Shown here: positions 45,028 to 55,144 of the stretch, piece after piece
How positions within the stretch are numbered: the first letter of the stretch is position 1
Layout of the letters: each line of letters opens with the position of its first letter
Assembly: GCF_026015985.1 (NCBI RefSeq)
Contig: NZ_CP110389.1
Span: 3,132,001-3,196,000 of the forward strand
Direction of reading: 5' to 3'
From: Rhodopseudomonas sp. P2A-2r
Lineage (GTDB): Bacteria > Pseudomonadota > Alphaproteobacteria > Rhizobiales > Xanthobacteraceae
DNA: 64,000 nucleotides
Made by a program: the position numbers and the translations under genes
Notes under the pieces: model-generated
What the model saw: the letters and a program-made list of their open reading frames with translations, nothing else
Told to the model about the DNA's origin: nothing
The model's database searches: none

Positions 45028-45087
45028 TGGGCCTCACTATGAGGCGCGACCGGACGCAAAACCGGATTCCACTTTTGCTGGTCGCGC

Positions 45088-46401
45088 CTAAACATGTTCA
45101 AACACCGTGCGCCCGCCGACAATAGTACGGGCGACGCGGCCGGTGAAGCGGGCTTCGTCGAACGGCGTGTTCTTGCACTGCGACTGCAACTCGGCGGGAT
45201 CGAGCACCCAGGGCGTGTCGGAATCGATGACGATGACGTCGGCCACGGCGCCGGCGCGTAGCGAGCCGCCGGGCAGGCCGAGCAGTTCGGCCGGCCGCGT
45301 CGACATGGCGCGGATCAGGGTGGTGTAATCGAGTTCGCCGGCATGGACCAGGCGCAGCCCGGCCACCAGCATGGTCTCGAGGCCGATGGCGCCGGCCTCT
45401 GCCTCGGCGAACGGCAGTCGCTTGGTTTCGACGTCCTGCGGGTTGTGATCCGACATCACCACGTCGATGAGACCCGAAGCCACCGCTGCGACCAGCGCCT
45501 TGCGGTCGTCCTCGGTGCGCAGCGGCGGCGACAGTTTCAGGTACGACCGGTAGGGGCCGATGTCGTTCTCGTTCAGCGTCAGGTGATTGATCGAGGCCGA
45601 GGCGCTGACCCGCAAGCCGGCGTCGCGGGCGCGCTTCAGGATTTCGATGGATTCCGCGCAGGTGATGGAGGCCGCATGATAACGTCCGCCGGTGAGCGCC
45701 ACCAGGCGCATGTCGCGCTCCAGCACCATGGCTTCGGCGGCGCTGGGAATTCCGGTGAGGCCGAGCCGGGACGCGAACTCGCCTTCGTTCATCACGCCTT
45801 CGCCCACCAGATGGGGGTCCTCGGTGTAGTGCACGATCAGTGCATCGAAATCCCGCGCATAGGTCAGCGCGCGGCGCATCAGCATCGCATTCATCACGCT
45901 GTGGTCGCCGTCGGTGAAAGCTACGGCGCCGGCGGCCTTGAGCAGGCCGATCTCGGTCATCTCTTCGCCGCGCAGGCCCTTGGTCAGCGCTGCCATCGGA
46001 TGGATGTTGACGATGGCGGTGTCGCGGGCGCGGCGCAGCACGAAGTCGACGGTGGCCGAATTGTCGATGGCCGGCGAGGTGTCGGGCTGGCAGATGATGG
46101 TGGTGATGCCGCCGGCCGCGGCGGCGCGGCTGGCCGAAGCAAAGGTCTCGCGGTGGTTGGCGCCGGGCTCGCCGACAAAGGCGCGCATGTCGACCAGGCC
46201 GGGCGCGACGATCATGCCGGCGCAGTTGACGATGTCGGTGCCTTCCGGGACACCGGCGGCGCCAATGCCGCGGCGGGCGTCGCGGATCACGCCATCGGCA
46301 ATCAGCACGTCGCCGATGCCGTCGAGATCGCGGCTGGGATCGATCAGGCGAGCGTTGGCGAGCAGGATGGGGCGGCGATCGGTCAGCATGAGGTCACGCA
46401 T
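45088..46401 (-). CDS. pyrC: Dihydroorotase-like protein lacking metal-binding histidines (PyrC', PyrX type)
   Basis: About 437 residues of the type I dihydroorotase family: [22 protein letters not shown] is the metal-binding region, but the canonical DxHxHxREPG reads [10 protein letters not shown], so both metal histidines are gone. MSDHNPQD and the EWEK-like regions remain recognisable. Such inactive homologues (PyrC' of Pseudomonas and others) are structural partners of aspartate carbamoyltransferase and need a separate active dihydroorotase. It overlaps the end of pyrB and is co-transcribed with it. Start 46401 or 46389; neither has a strong ribosome site. Confidence 0.85.
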
Positions 46402-47346
46402 TCGGGAGGTTGCGCGCGAGCGCTTCGAGCACGGCCATGCGCACGGCAACGCCCATCTCGACCTGTTCGCGGATCAATGACTGTGCGCCATCGGCAACGA
46501 GGAGTCGATCTCGACGCCGCGGTTCATCGGGCCGGGATGCATCACCAGCGCGTCGGGCTTGGCATAGGCCAGCTTCTTCTGGTCGAGGCCGTAATACTGG
46601 AAGTATTCCTGGCTAGACGGCACGAACGAGCCGTTCATGCGCTCACGCTGCAGCCGCAGCATCATCACGATATCGGCGCCCTCGAGGCCCTCGCGCATGT
46701 CGCGAAACACCTCGACGCCCATGCGCTCGATGCCCGGTGGCAGCAGGGTGGACGGCGCCACCACGCGGACGCGCGCGCCGATGGCGTTGAGCAGGATGAT
46801 GTTGGAGCGCGCCACGCGTGAATGCAGCACGTCGCCGCATATCGCCACCACGAGGCCTTCGAGCCGGCCCTTGTTGCGGCGGATGGTCAACGCATCGAGC
46901 AGCGCCTGGGTGGGATGCTCATGGGCGCCGTCGCCGGCATTGATGACGGAGCCGTCGACCTTGCGCGCCAACAGCTCGACCGCGCCGGAGGAGTGATGAC
47001 GCATCACCAGGATGTCCGGATGCATGGCGTTCAGCGTCATCGCGGTGTCGATCAGCGTCTCGCCCTTCTTGATCGAGGACGACGCCACCGACATGTTCAT
47101 CACGTCGGCGCCGAGGCGCTTGCCGGCGAGTTCGAACGAGGATTGGGTCCGCGTCGAGTTCTCGAAAAACAGATTGATCTGGGTGCGACCGCGCAAGCTG
47201 GTGCGCTTCTTGTCGACCTGACGATTCAGCTCGACATATTCTTCGGAAAGATCCAGCAGGCCGGTGATCTCGGCGGCGGAAAGGCCCTCTATGCCCAGCA
47301 AATGCCGGTGGCCGAGGACAAAGGTCGATTTCGTTGCAAGGGTCAT
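46394..47346 (-). CDS. pyrB: Aspartate carbamoyltransferase catalytic subunit (frame broken near 46500)
   Basis: Second step of pyrimidine synthesis: carbamoyl phosphate plus aspartate to carbamoyl aspartate. [20 protein letters not shown] is the carbamoyl-phosphate loop, [13 protein letters not shown] and MRLQRER the aspartate side, [13 protein letters not shown] near the end. The frame given stops at 46474, but one added G at about 46500 yields [34 protein letters not shown] and a stop at 46394-46396, the normal family end, overlapping the start of the pyrC-like gene by eight bases (ATGCGTGA). About 317 residues. No pyrI. Confidence 0.93.
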
Positions 47347-47611
47347 TAAAACGAAAGCTATAAGGAGACTTCAAAAGCGGGGCAAGGGCGATTCTGGGTC
47401 CGGTCCGGCGCTGCGGACTTATCCCCCGATCTGTCCGCCGGGACCCGCCGCATTGTCGCCCTGTTTGGGCTACCGGGAGCGCCAGGATGTGCAATTTGAA
47501 ACGGACAGTGCCTTCGCCGATTGACCGCGCCGCGCAGCCCGTAGTCGCCGGCATGAAATCGCTGGTATTTGGGGTAAGCTTGCAGCGAATCTCTCCAGCC
47601 GGGACTGCTCG

Positions 47612-49252
47612 ATGACGTCTGCAGCGAACCTCGACGCATTCAACCAGTCGCCGCCCTTTGTGGACATCGACCTGTTCGCAACCGATCGCCCCCTGGTGGA
47701 AGCGGTTGCATTCAATGACGGCTCCTCTGGCTTCGTCGCGCATTCCAGTTTCGGTCAGCTGTGGGGCTCGGCCGAAATGGCGCAGCGCGGTCGACTCGCC
47801 AACGAGAATCCTCCGGTGCTGACGACCGTCGACGCAGGCGGCAACCGCATCGACCGGGTCGAATTTCATCCGGCCTATCACGAACTGATGGCCCACAGCG
47901 TCGATGCCGGAATCCACAATTCCAGCTGGACCGCCGATGGCAAGCCGGCTGGCGGCGCATCGGAAGTATTGCGCGCGGCGCGCTTCTACATGGCGGCACA
48001 AGTCGAGACCGGGCATCTTTGTCCGCTCACCATGACCCGCGCTGCGGTGGCTGCGCTGGCATCGCAGCCGGGCGTGCTGGCGCAGGCCATGCCGATCATC
48101 GCCAGCACCAGCTATGATCCCGCCTTCGCCCCATGGCGTGCGAAAAGCGGCATGACGATCGGTATGGGCATGACGGAGAAGCAGGGCGGCACCGACGTGC
48201 GCAGCAACTCCACCCGCGCCATGCGCGACGGCGATGCCTATCGGATCACCGGCCACAAATGGTTCATGTCGGCGCCGATGTGCGATGCCTTCCTGGTGCT
48301 GGCGCAGGCCGATGACGGCCTGACCTGTTTCTTCATGCCGCGGTTCCGGCCGGACGGCTCGGTCAACGGGATCGAATTCCAGCGCCTGAAGAACAAGCTC
48401 GGCAACCGCTCCAACGCCTCCTCGGAAGTGGAATTCAGGGACGCCTATGCGCTCCGCGTCGGCGACGAAGGCAAGGGTATCCGCACTATCATTCAGATGG
48501 TGCAGCTGACCCGGCAGGATTGCGCCACGGCCTCGGCCGGGCTGATGCGCTCGGGCCTGGCGCATGCGTTGCATCATGCCCGGCATCGCACGGTGTTCCA
48601 GAAGCATCTTGCCGACCAACCCATGATGCAGAGCGTGCTCGCCGACATGGCGCTGCATGTGGAGGCCTGCACGGCCTTGGTGATGCGGCTTTGCAGATCG
48701 TTCGACCAGGCCGCCACCGATCCTACGGAAGCCGCCTATATGCGGCTGCTGACGCCGGCGGTGAAATACTGGGTGTGCAAATCGGCGCCCGGGTTCCTCT
48801 ATGAGGCGATGGAGTGCCTTGGCGGCAACGGCTATGTCGAGGACAGTATCCTGGCCCGGCATTACCGGGAGGCGCCGGTCAATGCGATCTGGGAAGGCTC
48901 CGGCAACGTGATGTGCCTCGACGTGCTGCGCGCCTTGTCGCGCGAGGGCGATGCGGCGGTCGCCGTGCTGCAGACCCTGATGGCGGAGACCAGCGGTCTG
49001 CCCGCTGCCGCGGAGGCGGCGTCGTTCGCGATCAAGACCATGCTGCGGCCAGACAACGAACGTGTCGCGCGTCAGGCGGTGGAAACGCTGGCGATGCTGG
49101 CTGCCGCCGCGGCGTTGAACATCGTCCACCCGCTGCATGCGGAATTGTTCGTCAAGACGCGGCTCGACAGTGGACGCAGCACGATGTACGGCGGTGCCGA
49201 TTTTACCGCGGCGCAGAGCCGGGCGCTGCTGCAGCGGGCGCTGCCTGCATGA
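47612..49252 (+). CDS. Acyl-CoA dehydrogenase (AidB-like)
   Basis: 546 residues, longer than ordinary acyl-CoA dehydrogenases and matching the AidB branch, which has an extra N-terminal region. MGMTEKQGGTDVRSNST binds the flavin, and APVNAIWEGSGNVMCLDVLRAL is the AidB-type C-terminal signature. FAD enzyme; natural substrate of this branch unknown (DNA-protection and isovaleryl-CoA activities are reported for E. coli AidB). It is divergent from pyrB across about 265 bases and coupled by an ATGA overlap to the CPBP protease gene. Confidence 0.9.
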   Translation: MTSAANLDAFNQSPPFVDIDLFATDRPLVEAVAFNDGSSGFVAHSSFGQLWGSAEMAQRGRLANENPPVLTTVDAGGNRIDRVEFHPAYHELMAHSVDAGIHNSSWTADGKPAGGASEVLRAARFYMAAQVETGHLCPLTMTRAAVAALASQPGVLAQAMPIIASTSYDPAFAPWRAKSGMTIGMGMTEKQGGTDVRSNSTRAMRDGDAYRITGHKWFMSAPMCDAFLVLAQADDGLTCFFMPRFRPDGSVNGIEFQRLKNKLGNRSNASSEVEFRDAYALRVGDEGKGIRTIIQMVQLTRQDCATASAGLMRSGLAHALHHARHRTVFQKHLADQPMMQSVLADMALHVEACTALVMRLCRSFDQAATDPTEAAYMRLLTPAVKYWVCKSAPGFLYEAMECLGGNGYVEDSILARHYREAPVNAIWEGSGNVMCLDVLRALSREGDAAVAVLQTLMAETSGLPAAAEAASFAIKTMLRPDNERVARQAVETLAMLAAAAALNIVHPLHAELFVKTRLDSGRSTMYGGADFTAAQSRALLQRALPA

Positions 49253-50025
49253 CCTCGACGGAAACGCCGCTCGATCCCTCAGCCCCCGTGAAGTCGCCCC
49301 GCGCGCCAAGAATCTGGAAGTTCTGGGGCACCACGCTGTGGGGACTGGTCATCTTCGCGGCCCTGTTTCTCGGCCAACTGGCGGTGGTGGCCTGGCTGAT
49401 CCTGCGCGGAGATTCGAGCTTCGATTTTTCCATGCTCAGGACCATGCTGAGCAGTGGCACCACCATCTCGCTGTCGGTGATGATGGGCCTGCCGGCGGTC
49501 TGCGCGGCGATCTGGCTGGCGACGCGGATCTCCGGCACCCCGTTCGCCGACTATCTGGCGCTGCGTGGCACCTCGTGGAGAAACTTTGTGCTTGGCGCCA
49601 TCAGTCTGATGGTGCTGGTCGGTTGCTGGGATCTCCTGTCGCGGGCGCTGGGCCGCAACGTGGCGCCGGGCTTCATGGTTGACGTGCTGCGCTCTGCCCA
49701 GGCCGACGGTGCGTTATGGTTGCTGGTGCTGGCGTTCTGCGTCGCCGCACCGATGACCGAGGAGTTCTTCGTTCGCGGCTTTCTCTATCGCGGCTGGTCG
49801 GAATCCTTTCTGCGGCCGGCGGGGGCCATCCTGCTGTTATCCGCAGTGTGGACCGCGATGCACCTGCAATATGACTGGTTCTTCTTCGGCGAGGTGTTTT
49901 CCATCGGCCTGCTGCTCGGCTGGCTACGCTATCGCTGCAACTCGATCTGGCTGACGGTTTTCGTGCACGGCCTCAACAATCTTGCCGCGACGGTGCAGAG
50001 CATCTGGCTGGCCAGCCACCCGTGA
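49249..50025 (+). CDS. CPBP family intramembrane glutamic protease
   Basis: 258 residues with about seven membrane segments. The motif PMTEEFFVRGFLYRG (EExxxR) and the later histidine regions TAMHLQYDWFFFGE and FVHGLNNLAA are the CAAX-protease/bacteriocin-processing (Abi) active-site elements in the membrane. The substrate is unknown. Its ATG overlaps the stop of the acyl-CoA dehydrogenase gene (ATGA), so the two are translated together. It converges on the AEC transporter gene with 2 bases between stops. Confidence 0.9.
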   Translation: MTSTETPLDPSAPVKSPRAPRIWKFWGTTLWGLVIFAALFLGQLAVVAWLILRGDSSFDFSMLRTMLSSGTTISLSVMMGLPAVCAAIWLATRISGTPFADYLALRGTSWRNFVLGAISLMVLVGCWDLLSRALGRNVAPGFMVDVLRSAQADGALWLLVLAFCVAAPMTEEFFVRGFLYRGWSESFLRPAGAILLLSAVWTAMHLQYDWFFFGEVFSIGLLLGWLRYRCNSIWLTVFVHGLNNLAATVQSIWLASHP

Positions 50026-50027
50026 GA

Positions 50028-50954
50028 TCAGCCGACGAAAGCGATGAACACCGGCATGGTGACCACCGCCAGCATGGTCTGCAGTGTCAGGATCTGCGCC
50101 AGCAGCGGCGCGTCGCCGCCCATTTGGCGCGCCAGGATGTAGCCGTTCGAGGCCGACGGCACCGAGGCGCAGCAGGCCACCACTGCGAGGCTTGAGCCGG
50201 ACAGGCCAAATGCCATGCCGAGCGCGATGGCCATGGCCGGCATCACCACCAGCTTGAGCACCACGGTCAGCGCCGCCGCCGCGCCGGGGCGGCGCAAGCC
50301 TTCGAGGTGAAGGCCGGCACCGACCACCAGCAGGCCCAGCGCCAGCGAGCAGCGCCCGAGCGCGTCGAGGAATTCATGCAGCGGGCGCGGCACGGAGAGA
50401 TGAGTGAGGTTCATGGTCAGCCCGACGACGCAGGCCCAGATCAGCGGATTGCGCGCGATGGTCAGGAGGATTTTCGGCCACGCCAGTTTTTGCGGGGAGG
50501 CGTAGTGCGCCAGCACCCAGACAGCGAAGATGTTGAGCAGTGGGATCATCGCCACCATCGCCACCGAGGCCAGGGTGATGCCGAGTTCGCCCCACAGATT
50601 GCCGGCCACCGAGAGCGCCACAAAGGTTTGCCAGCGGGTCGCGCCCTGAAACACCGATGAGAAGGCCGGGCCGTCCACATCCAGGCTGCGCGCCAACCAA
50701 GGCCGCAGCAACAGGCACAGCGCCGACATCGCCAGGACCGCCAGCAGCAGCGCGCCGCCGACACCGGCGATCGGCACCGACGACAGGTTGGCGCGCGACA
50801 GCGTATCGATCAGCAGTGCCGGAAACAGCACGTAATAGACCAGCTGTTCCAGACCGATCCACTCGATATCCTTTTTCAGCAGCAGACGGCGCAGCGCGAA
50901 GCCGAGCACGATCAGCAGGAACACCGGAACGAGGGCGCCGAACACCGTCAGCAT
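50028..50954 (-). CDS. AEC family transporter (auxin efflux carrier type)
   Basis: 308 residues, about ten hydrophobic segments in two five-helix halves. MLTVFGALVPVFLLIVLGFALRRL and GGDAPLLAQILTLQTMLAVVTMPVF are the usual ends of the family; the central VGAGLHLEGLRRP and NPLIWACVVGLTMNLT match the crossover region. Likely an inner-membrane organic anion permease; substrate unknown. ATG 50954 lies next to the ruvX stop, two bases apart, so the two are translated in tandem. Confidence 0.9.
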   Translation of the reverse strand: MLTVFGALVPVFLLIVLGFALRRLLLKKDIEWIGLEQLVYYVLFPALLIDTLSRANLSSVPIAGVGGALLLAVLAMSALCLLLRPWLARSLDVDGPAFSSVFQGATRWQTFVALSVAGNLWGELGITLASVAMVAMIPLLNIFAVWVLAHYASPQKLAWPKILLTIARNPLIWACVVGLTMNLTHLSVPRPLHEFLDALGRCSLALGLLVVGAGLHLEGLRRPGAAAALTVVLKLVVMPAMAIALGMAFGLSGSSLAVVACCASVPSASNGYILARQMGGDAPLLAQILTLQTMLAVVTMPVFIAFVG

Positions 50955-50956
50955 GG

Positions 50957-51448
50957 TCAGCGCGTCTCTGGCGGTCTGTTCAGGACCGTCAGCCGGTCCA
51001 GTGCGCCCTGCAGGATGAAGATGGCGGCGTGTTCGTCGATCACCTTGGCGCGCTTGGCGCGACTGACATCGTTGGCGATCAATTCGCGCTCGACCGCCGA
51101 GGTCGACAGCCGCTCGTCCCATAGCGCGATCGGCAGCTCGGTCAGGCGGGCAAAATTGCGGGCGAAGGCGCGGGTGGATTGCGCGCGCGGTCCCTCGCTG
51201 CCGTCCATGTTGATGGGCAGGCCGAGCACGTAACCGCAGATGCCGCGCTGGCCGGCGAGCACGACCAGCCGCGCGGCATCCGCCTTGAAGGCGGTGCGGG
51301 CAACGGTCTCGACGCCGGTGGCGAGCCGGCGGTCGGGGTCGGACACCGCGACCCCGATGGTCTTGGTGCCGAGGTCGAGACCGATCAGCGCGCCGCGGGC
51401 GGGCCAGAGCGGGGCGGCCTCGATGAGTGGCAGAATGGGTGCAGGCAT
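50957..51448 (-). CDS. ruvX: Holliday junction resolvase RuvX (YqgF)
   Basis: 163 residues. ALIGLDLGTKTIGVAVSDP is the RNase H-like first strand, GYVLGLPINMDGSEGPRAQSTRAF the central motif, LWDERLSTSAVERELI and IDEHAAIFILQGALD the later acidic sites. YqgF acts in 16S rRNA 5' processing; the older resolvase name persists. ATG 51448 has an AGCGGAG ribosome site; a GTG at 51463 is an alternative. Coupled to the AEC transporter gene. Confidence 0.93.
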   Translation of the reverse strand: MPAPILPLIEAAPLWPARGALIGLDLGTKTIGVAVSDPDRRLATGVETVARTAFKADAARLVVLAGQRGICGYVLGLPINMDGSEGPRAQSTRAFARNFARLTELPIALWDERLSTSAVERELIANDVSRAKRAKVIDEHAAIFILQGALDRLTVLNRPPETR

Positions 51449-51580
51449 GGCTCCGCTTAACACGCGCGCCGGTGATCCGAAACATGCTGATTGCGACGAT
51501 CCGCAACCATCGCCGCGGATTGGCGGCTCACCGCGCGGCTGCTAAGGGTGCCCTGCAGACCACCGGACCTGAGCCCATCC

Positions 51581-51805
51581 ATGGACGCCCTGACCCTTTA
51601 CGGACTGTTCGCCGTCACCGCCATGCTGGTGTGTTATGCGCTGGAGGATCGCAGCCACTGGTTCGTGCTGGCCTTTGCCGTCGCCTGCGGGCTGGGATCG
51701 ATCTACGGCTTCCTGCAGGGCGCCTGGCCGTTCGGACTGGTCGAGGCAATCTGGGCCGGCGTCGCGCTGCGCCGCTGGATGCTCAGGCCCCGCGCCGTCG
51801 CATAG
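51581..51805 (+). CDS. Small membrane protein
   Basis: 74 residues. Three hydrophobic segments (about 5-18, 27-45 and 48-64; LTLYGLFAVTAMLVCYAL, FVLAFAVACGLGSIYGFLQG, GLVEAIWAGVALRRW) with little else. It resembles small conserved membrane proteins of Nitrobacteraceae without a known function. The ATG at 51581 is the only sensible start. It lies between ruvX (divergent) and the nitronate monooxygenase (same strand, 83 bases on). Confidence 0.65.
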   Translation: MDALTLYGLFAVTAMLVCYALEDRSHWFVLAFAVACGLGSIYGFLQGAWPFGLVEAIWAGVALRRWMLRPRAVA

Positions 51806-51888
51806 CTCTCCTCGCATACGCCGTGCTAGGGTTACCTCCGGCACGGCAATGAGGCGCGGGCCGATCCCCATCACTTCGTGAGCACACC

Positions 51889-52965
51889 ATGTGGCCTGAC
51901 CGCAGACTGATCGACCTGTTCGGCATCGAGTTTCCCATCGTGCAGGCGCCGATGGCGGGCGTGCAGGACGCCGACATCATGATCGGCGCCGCACAGGGTG
52001 GGGCGCTGGCCTCGTTGCCCTGCGCGATGATCTCGCCGGACAAGGCGCGCGAGCAGATCAATATCGTCCGGCAGCGGGTCTCGACGCCGCTGAACATGAA
52101 TTACTTCTGCCACACCGCGGTCGACGCCGATCCCGCGCGCGAGGCCGGCTGGCGCAAGCGGCTGGCGTCCTATTACCAGGAGCTTGGCATCGATCCCGAC
52201 GCGCCGAACAATGCCGCCAATCGTGCGCCGTTCGATGCAGCCATGTGCGAGCTGGTCGAGGAGCTGAAGCCGGCGGTGGTCAGTTTCCATTTCGGTCTGC
52301 CGGAGCCGGCGCTGCTGGCCCGCGTCAAGGCAGCCGGCTGCCGCGTGATCGCCTCGGCGACCATCGTCGAGGAAGCGATCTGGCTGGAGCAGCGCGGGGT
52401 CGATGCTGTCATCGCCCAGGGCGCTGAGGCTGGTGGCCATCGCGGCATGTTTCTGACCGACGACATTGCCACCCAGCCCGGCCTGTTCGCGCTGCTGCCG
52501 CAGGTGGTCGATGCGGTGAAGGTGCCGGTGATCGCATCGGGCGGCATCGGTGACGGACGCGGCATCGCTGCGGCCTTTGCGCTGGGTGCCGCCGGAGTGC
52601 AGATCGGCACCGCCTATCTGCGCTGCCCGGAATCTAGGGTGAGCCCGATCGGCCGTGCGGCGCTCGAAGGCGGCACCGACGCGTCCACTGTCATCACCAA
52701 CGTCATGACCGGGCGCCCGGCGCGCGGCGTGATCAACCGGGTGATGCGCGAGGTCGGGCCGGTCTCGGCCGACGCCCCGGCATTCCCGCATGCCGCGACG
52801 GCGCTGGGACCGCTGAAGGCGGCGGCGGAGAAGCTCGGCCGCAGCGATTTTACCAATCTGTGGGCCGGGCAGGCGGTCGGTCTGGGCACCGAGCTGCCGG
52901 CGGCGGAACTGACCCGGTCGCTGGCCGCGGCGGCGCTGGAGCGGATGGCCGGGCTGCGGGGCTGA
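51889..52965 (+). CDS. Nitronate monooxygenase family protein
   Basis: 358 residues, a TIM-barrel FMN enzyme that oxidises propionate-3-nitronate or other nitroalkanes to carbonyl compounds. [30 protein letters not shown] (FMN phosphate and catalytic histidine), [21 protein letters not shown] and [13 protein letters not shown] are the class I signature motifs. A class I member by these motifs; true substrate not determined. Monocistronic before gatC. Confidence 0.9.
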   Translation: MWPDRRLIDLFGIEFPIVQAPMAGVQDADIMIGAAQGGALASLPCAMISPDKAREQINIVRQRVSTPLNMNYFCHTAVDADPAREAGWRKRLASYYQELGIDPDAPNNAANRAPFDAAMCELVEELKPAVVSFHFGLPEPALLARVKAAGCRVIASATIVEEAIWLEQRGVDAVIAQGAEAGGHRGMFLTDDIATQPGLFALLPQVVDAVKVPVIASGGIGDGRGIAAAFALGAAGVQIGTAYLRCPESRVSPIGRAALEGGTDASTVITNVMTGRPARGVINRVMREVGPVSADAPAFPHAATALGPLKAAAEKLGRSDFTNLWAGQAVGLGTELPAAELTRSLAAAALERMAGLRG

Positions 52966-53051
52966 TGGCGCGCGCCGCGCGGTTGCGGCGCGAAACCTCC
53001 GTCTGCTATACGGCGGTCTGCGTGGGCGTTCCGCCCCAGAGGCCTTATATA

Positions 53052-53339
53052 ATGTCGGTCGATGCTGCCACCGTTCGCCGTATCGCGCATCTCGCGCGCA
53101 TCGCGGTCACCGAGGATGAAGTTCCCCATCTACAGGGCGAGCTGAATGCCATGCTCGCCTTCGTCGAGCAGCTGTCAGAGGTCGATGTCGAGGGCGTCGA
53201 GCCGATGACCTCGGTGACCCCCATGGAAATGACCAGGCGCGCCGACGAGATCAACGATGGCGAGATCGCCGACAAGGTGATCGGCAATGCGCCGATGAGC
53301 GAAGACCATTTCTTTCTGGTGCCGAAAGTTGTCGAGTAA
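53052..53339 (+). CDS. gatC: Asp-tRNA(Asn)/Glu-tRNA(Gln) amidotransferase subunit C
   Basis: 95 residues. [22 protein letters not shown], the [21 protein letters not shown] helices and the [21 protein letters not shown] end are the normal GatC. It clamps GatA and GatB in the GatCAB complex that makes Gln-tRNA(Gln) and Asn-tRNA(Asn) from mischarged tRNAs. It starts a unit gatC - 72-residue ORF - gatA. Confidence 0.95.
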   Translation: MSVDAATVRRIAHLARIAVTEDEVPHLQGELNAMLAFVEQLSEVDVEGVEPMTSVTPMEMTRRADEINDGEIADKVIGNAPMSEDHFFLVPKVVE

Positions 53340-53365
53340 CGGTCCGGACGAGACAGGAAAATCGC

Positions 53366-53584
53366 ATGTGCATGCTCTGCGACGACGAAAAGTCCTATCA
53401 GCTCTACATGGACTACCTCGATGCCCTCGAGAAGCAGGGCAAGATCGTCGATCCCGACAAGGCGATGGATGCCGTGCTCGACCAGCTCGAGGCGGCCGAC
53501 AAGGCCAGAGACAAACTCCGCCGCGATGCGCCGGAAAACGACAAGACGCTTTCTCCGTTCTTCTGCAGCCCGGTCAATAAATAG
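53366..53584 (+). CDS. Small hypothetical protein within the gat operon
   Basis: 72 residues between gatC (26 bases before) and gatA (adjacent, its ATG immediately after the stop). MCMLCDDEKSYQLYMDYLDALEKQG is a helical start with a CxxC (Cys2, Cys5) and the end FFCSPVNK carries a third cysteine. Charged, helical, probably cytoplasmic. AGGAAAA precedes the ATG, so it is likely translated. No family or function known to me; possible metal or redox role is only suggested by the CxxC. Confidence 0.65.
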   Translation: MCMLCDDEKSYQLYMDYLDALEKQGKIVDPDKAMDAVLDQLEAADKARDKLRRDAPENDKTLSPFFCSPVNK

Positions 53585-55063
53585 ATGACAAACCTGACGT
53601 CGCTGACGCTCGCCGAGGCTCGTGATGGCCTGGCGAAAAAATCCTTCACGTCGGTCGAACTGACCGATGCGCATATTGTAGCGGTCGAGAACGCCCGGGT
53701 GCTTAACGCCTTCGTTCTGGAGACGCCGGTGCATGCGCGGGCCATGGCGGCTGCGGCCGATGCGAAGATCGCCAGGGGCGAGGGCGGTCCGCTGGCCGGG
53801 CTTCCGCTCGGGATCAAGGACCTGTTCGCCACCAAGGACGTCCGCACCACCGCTTGCTCGAAGATTCTCGGCAATTTCGTACCGCCGTATGAGTCCACCG
53901 TGAGCGCGCAACTGTGGCGCGATGGCGCGGTGATGCTCGGCAAGCTCAACAATGATGAGTTCGCCATGGGCTCGTCCAACGAAACCTCCTGCTTCGGCCC
54001 GGTGGTCAATCCGTGGCGCCGCGACGGTTCCGACACCAACCTGGTCCCCGGCGGCTCGTCCGGCGGCTCGGCGTCCGCCGTGGCGGCCGGCCTGTGCCTC
54101 GGTGCCACCGCCACCGACACCGGCGGCTCGATCCGTCAGCCGGCAGCCTTCACCGGAACGGTGGGCATCAAGCCGACCTATGGCCGCTGCTCGCGCTGGG
54201 GCGTCGTCGCCTTCGCGTCGTCGCTCGATCAGGCCGGGCCGATCGCGCGGACGGTGCGTGATGCCGCAATCCTGATGGGCTCCATGGCCGGCTTCGACCC
54301 CAAGGACACGACATCCGCCAACCTGCCGGTGCCAAACTACGAGGCGGCCATCGGCAAGTCGGTGAAGGGCATGAAGATCGGCATTCCCCGCGAGTACCGT
54401 CTCGACGGCATGCCGGCGGAAATCGAGAAGCTGTGGAAAGAGGGCGCCGAGACCCTGAAGGCAGCCGGTGCGGAACTGGTCGACGTGTCGCTGCCGCATA
54501 CCAAATACGCACTGCCGGCCTATTACATCGTGGCGCCTGCCGAAGCCTCGTCCAATCTCGCGCGCTATGACGGCGTTCGCTATGGACTGCGCGTGCCCGG
54601 CCGCACGATCGACGCCATGTATGAGAATACGCGTGCCGAAGGCTTTGGCGCCGAAGTCCGCCGCCGCATCATGATCGGCACCTATGTGCTGTCGGCCGGC
54701 TATTACGATGCCTACTATCTGCGCGCTCAAAAGGTGCGCACCCTGATCAAGAAGGATTTCGAGGACTGCTTTGCCAAGGGCATCCACGCGATCCTCACCC
54801 CGGCGACGCCGTCAGCGGCGTTCGGAATCGGCGAGAAGGGCGGCGCGGATCCGGTGGAAATGTATCTCAACGACATTTTCACCGTGACGGTGAACATGGC
54901 CGGCCTGCCGGGCATTGCGGTTCCCGCCGGCAAGGACGCGCAGGGCCTGCCGCTCGGGCTGCAGCTGATCGGCCGACCGTTCGACGAAGAGACGCTGTTC
55001 TCGCTCGGTGAGGTCATCGAGCAGTCCGCCGGACGCTTTTCCCCGACGAAATGGTGGGCCTGA
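53585..55063 (+). CDS. gatA: Asp-tRNA(Asn)/Glu-tRNA(Gln) amidotransferase subunit A
   Basis: 492 residues. Amidase of the GatCAB complex that frees ammonia from glutamine. The Ser-cisSer-Lys triad is visible: Lys in [13 protein letters not shown], the cis-serine in [13 protein letters not shown], and the nucleophile in [16 protein letters not shown]. Full length, no breaks. It is directly after the 72-residue ORF and followed by a terminator, so gatB is transcribed separately, about 2.9 kb away. Confidence 0.96.
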   Translation: MTNLTSLTLAEARDGLAKKSFTSVELTDAHIVAVENARVLNAFVLETPVHARAMAAAADAKIARGEGGPLAGLPLGIKDLFATKDVRTTACSKILGNFVPPYESTVSAQLWRDGAVMLGKLNNDEFAMGSSNETSCFGPVVNPWRRDGSDTNLVPGGSSGGSASAVAAGLCLGATATDTGGSIRQPAAFTGTVGIKPTYGRCSRWGVVAFASSLDQAGPIARTVRDAAILMGSMAGFDPKDTTSANLPVPNYEAAIGKSVKGMKIGIPREYRLDGMPAEIEKLWKEGAETLKAAGAELVDVSLPHTKYALPAYYIVAPAEASSNLARYDGVRYGLRVPGRTIDAMYENTRAEGFGAEVRRRIMIGTYVLSAGYYDAYYLRAQKVRTLIKKDFEDCFAKGIHAILTPATPSAAFGIGEKGGADPVEMYLNDIFTVTVNMAGLPGIAVPAGKDAQGLPLGLQLIGRPFDEETLFSLGEVIEQSAGRFSPTKWWA

Positions 55064-55068
55064 ATTCC

Positions 55069-55102
55069 CAACGCTGCACTGCGGCTTTAGCGTTGCGTTT
55101 TT
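55069..55102 (+). terminator. Rho-independent terminator after gatA
   Basis: CAACGCT and AGCGTTG form a perfect 7-base stem, followed by CG and five T. It starts six bases after the gatA stop. Confidence 0.7.
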
Positions 55103-55144
55103 GCCCACCATTCGTCATGCTTTCTCCATGAGCGTGGACCTTCC

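Noticed and set aside
46919..49309. Long leftward ORF of 796 codons antisense to the acyl-CoA dehydrogenase and pyrB 5' end
   Set aside because: Composition is rich in Arg, His and Gly with no family signal; it is the mirror frame of well-supported genes in GC-rich DNA.
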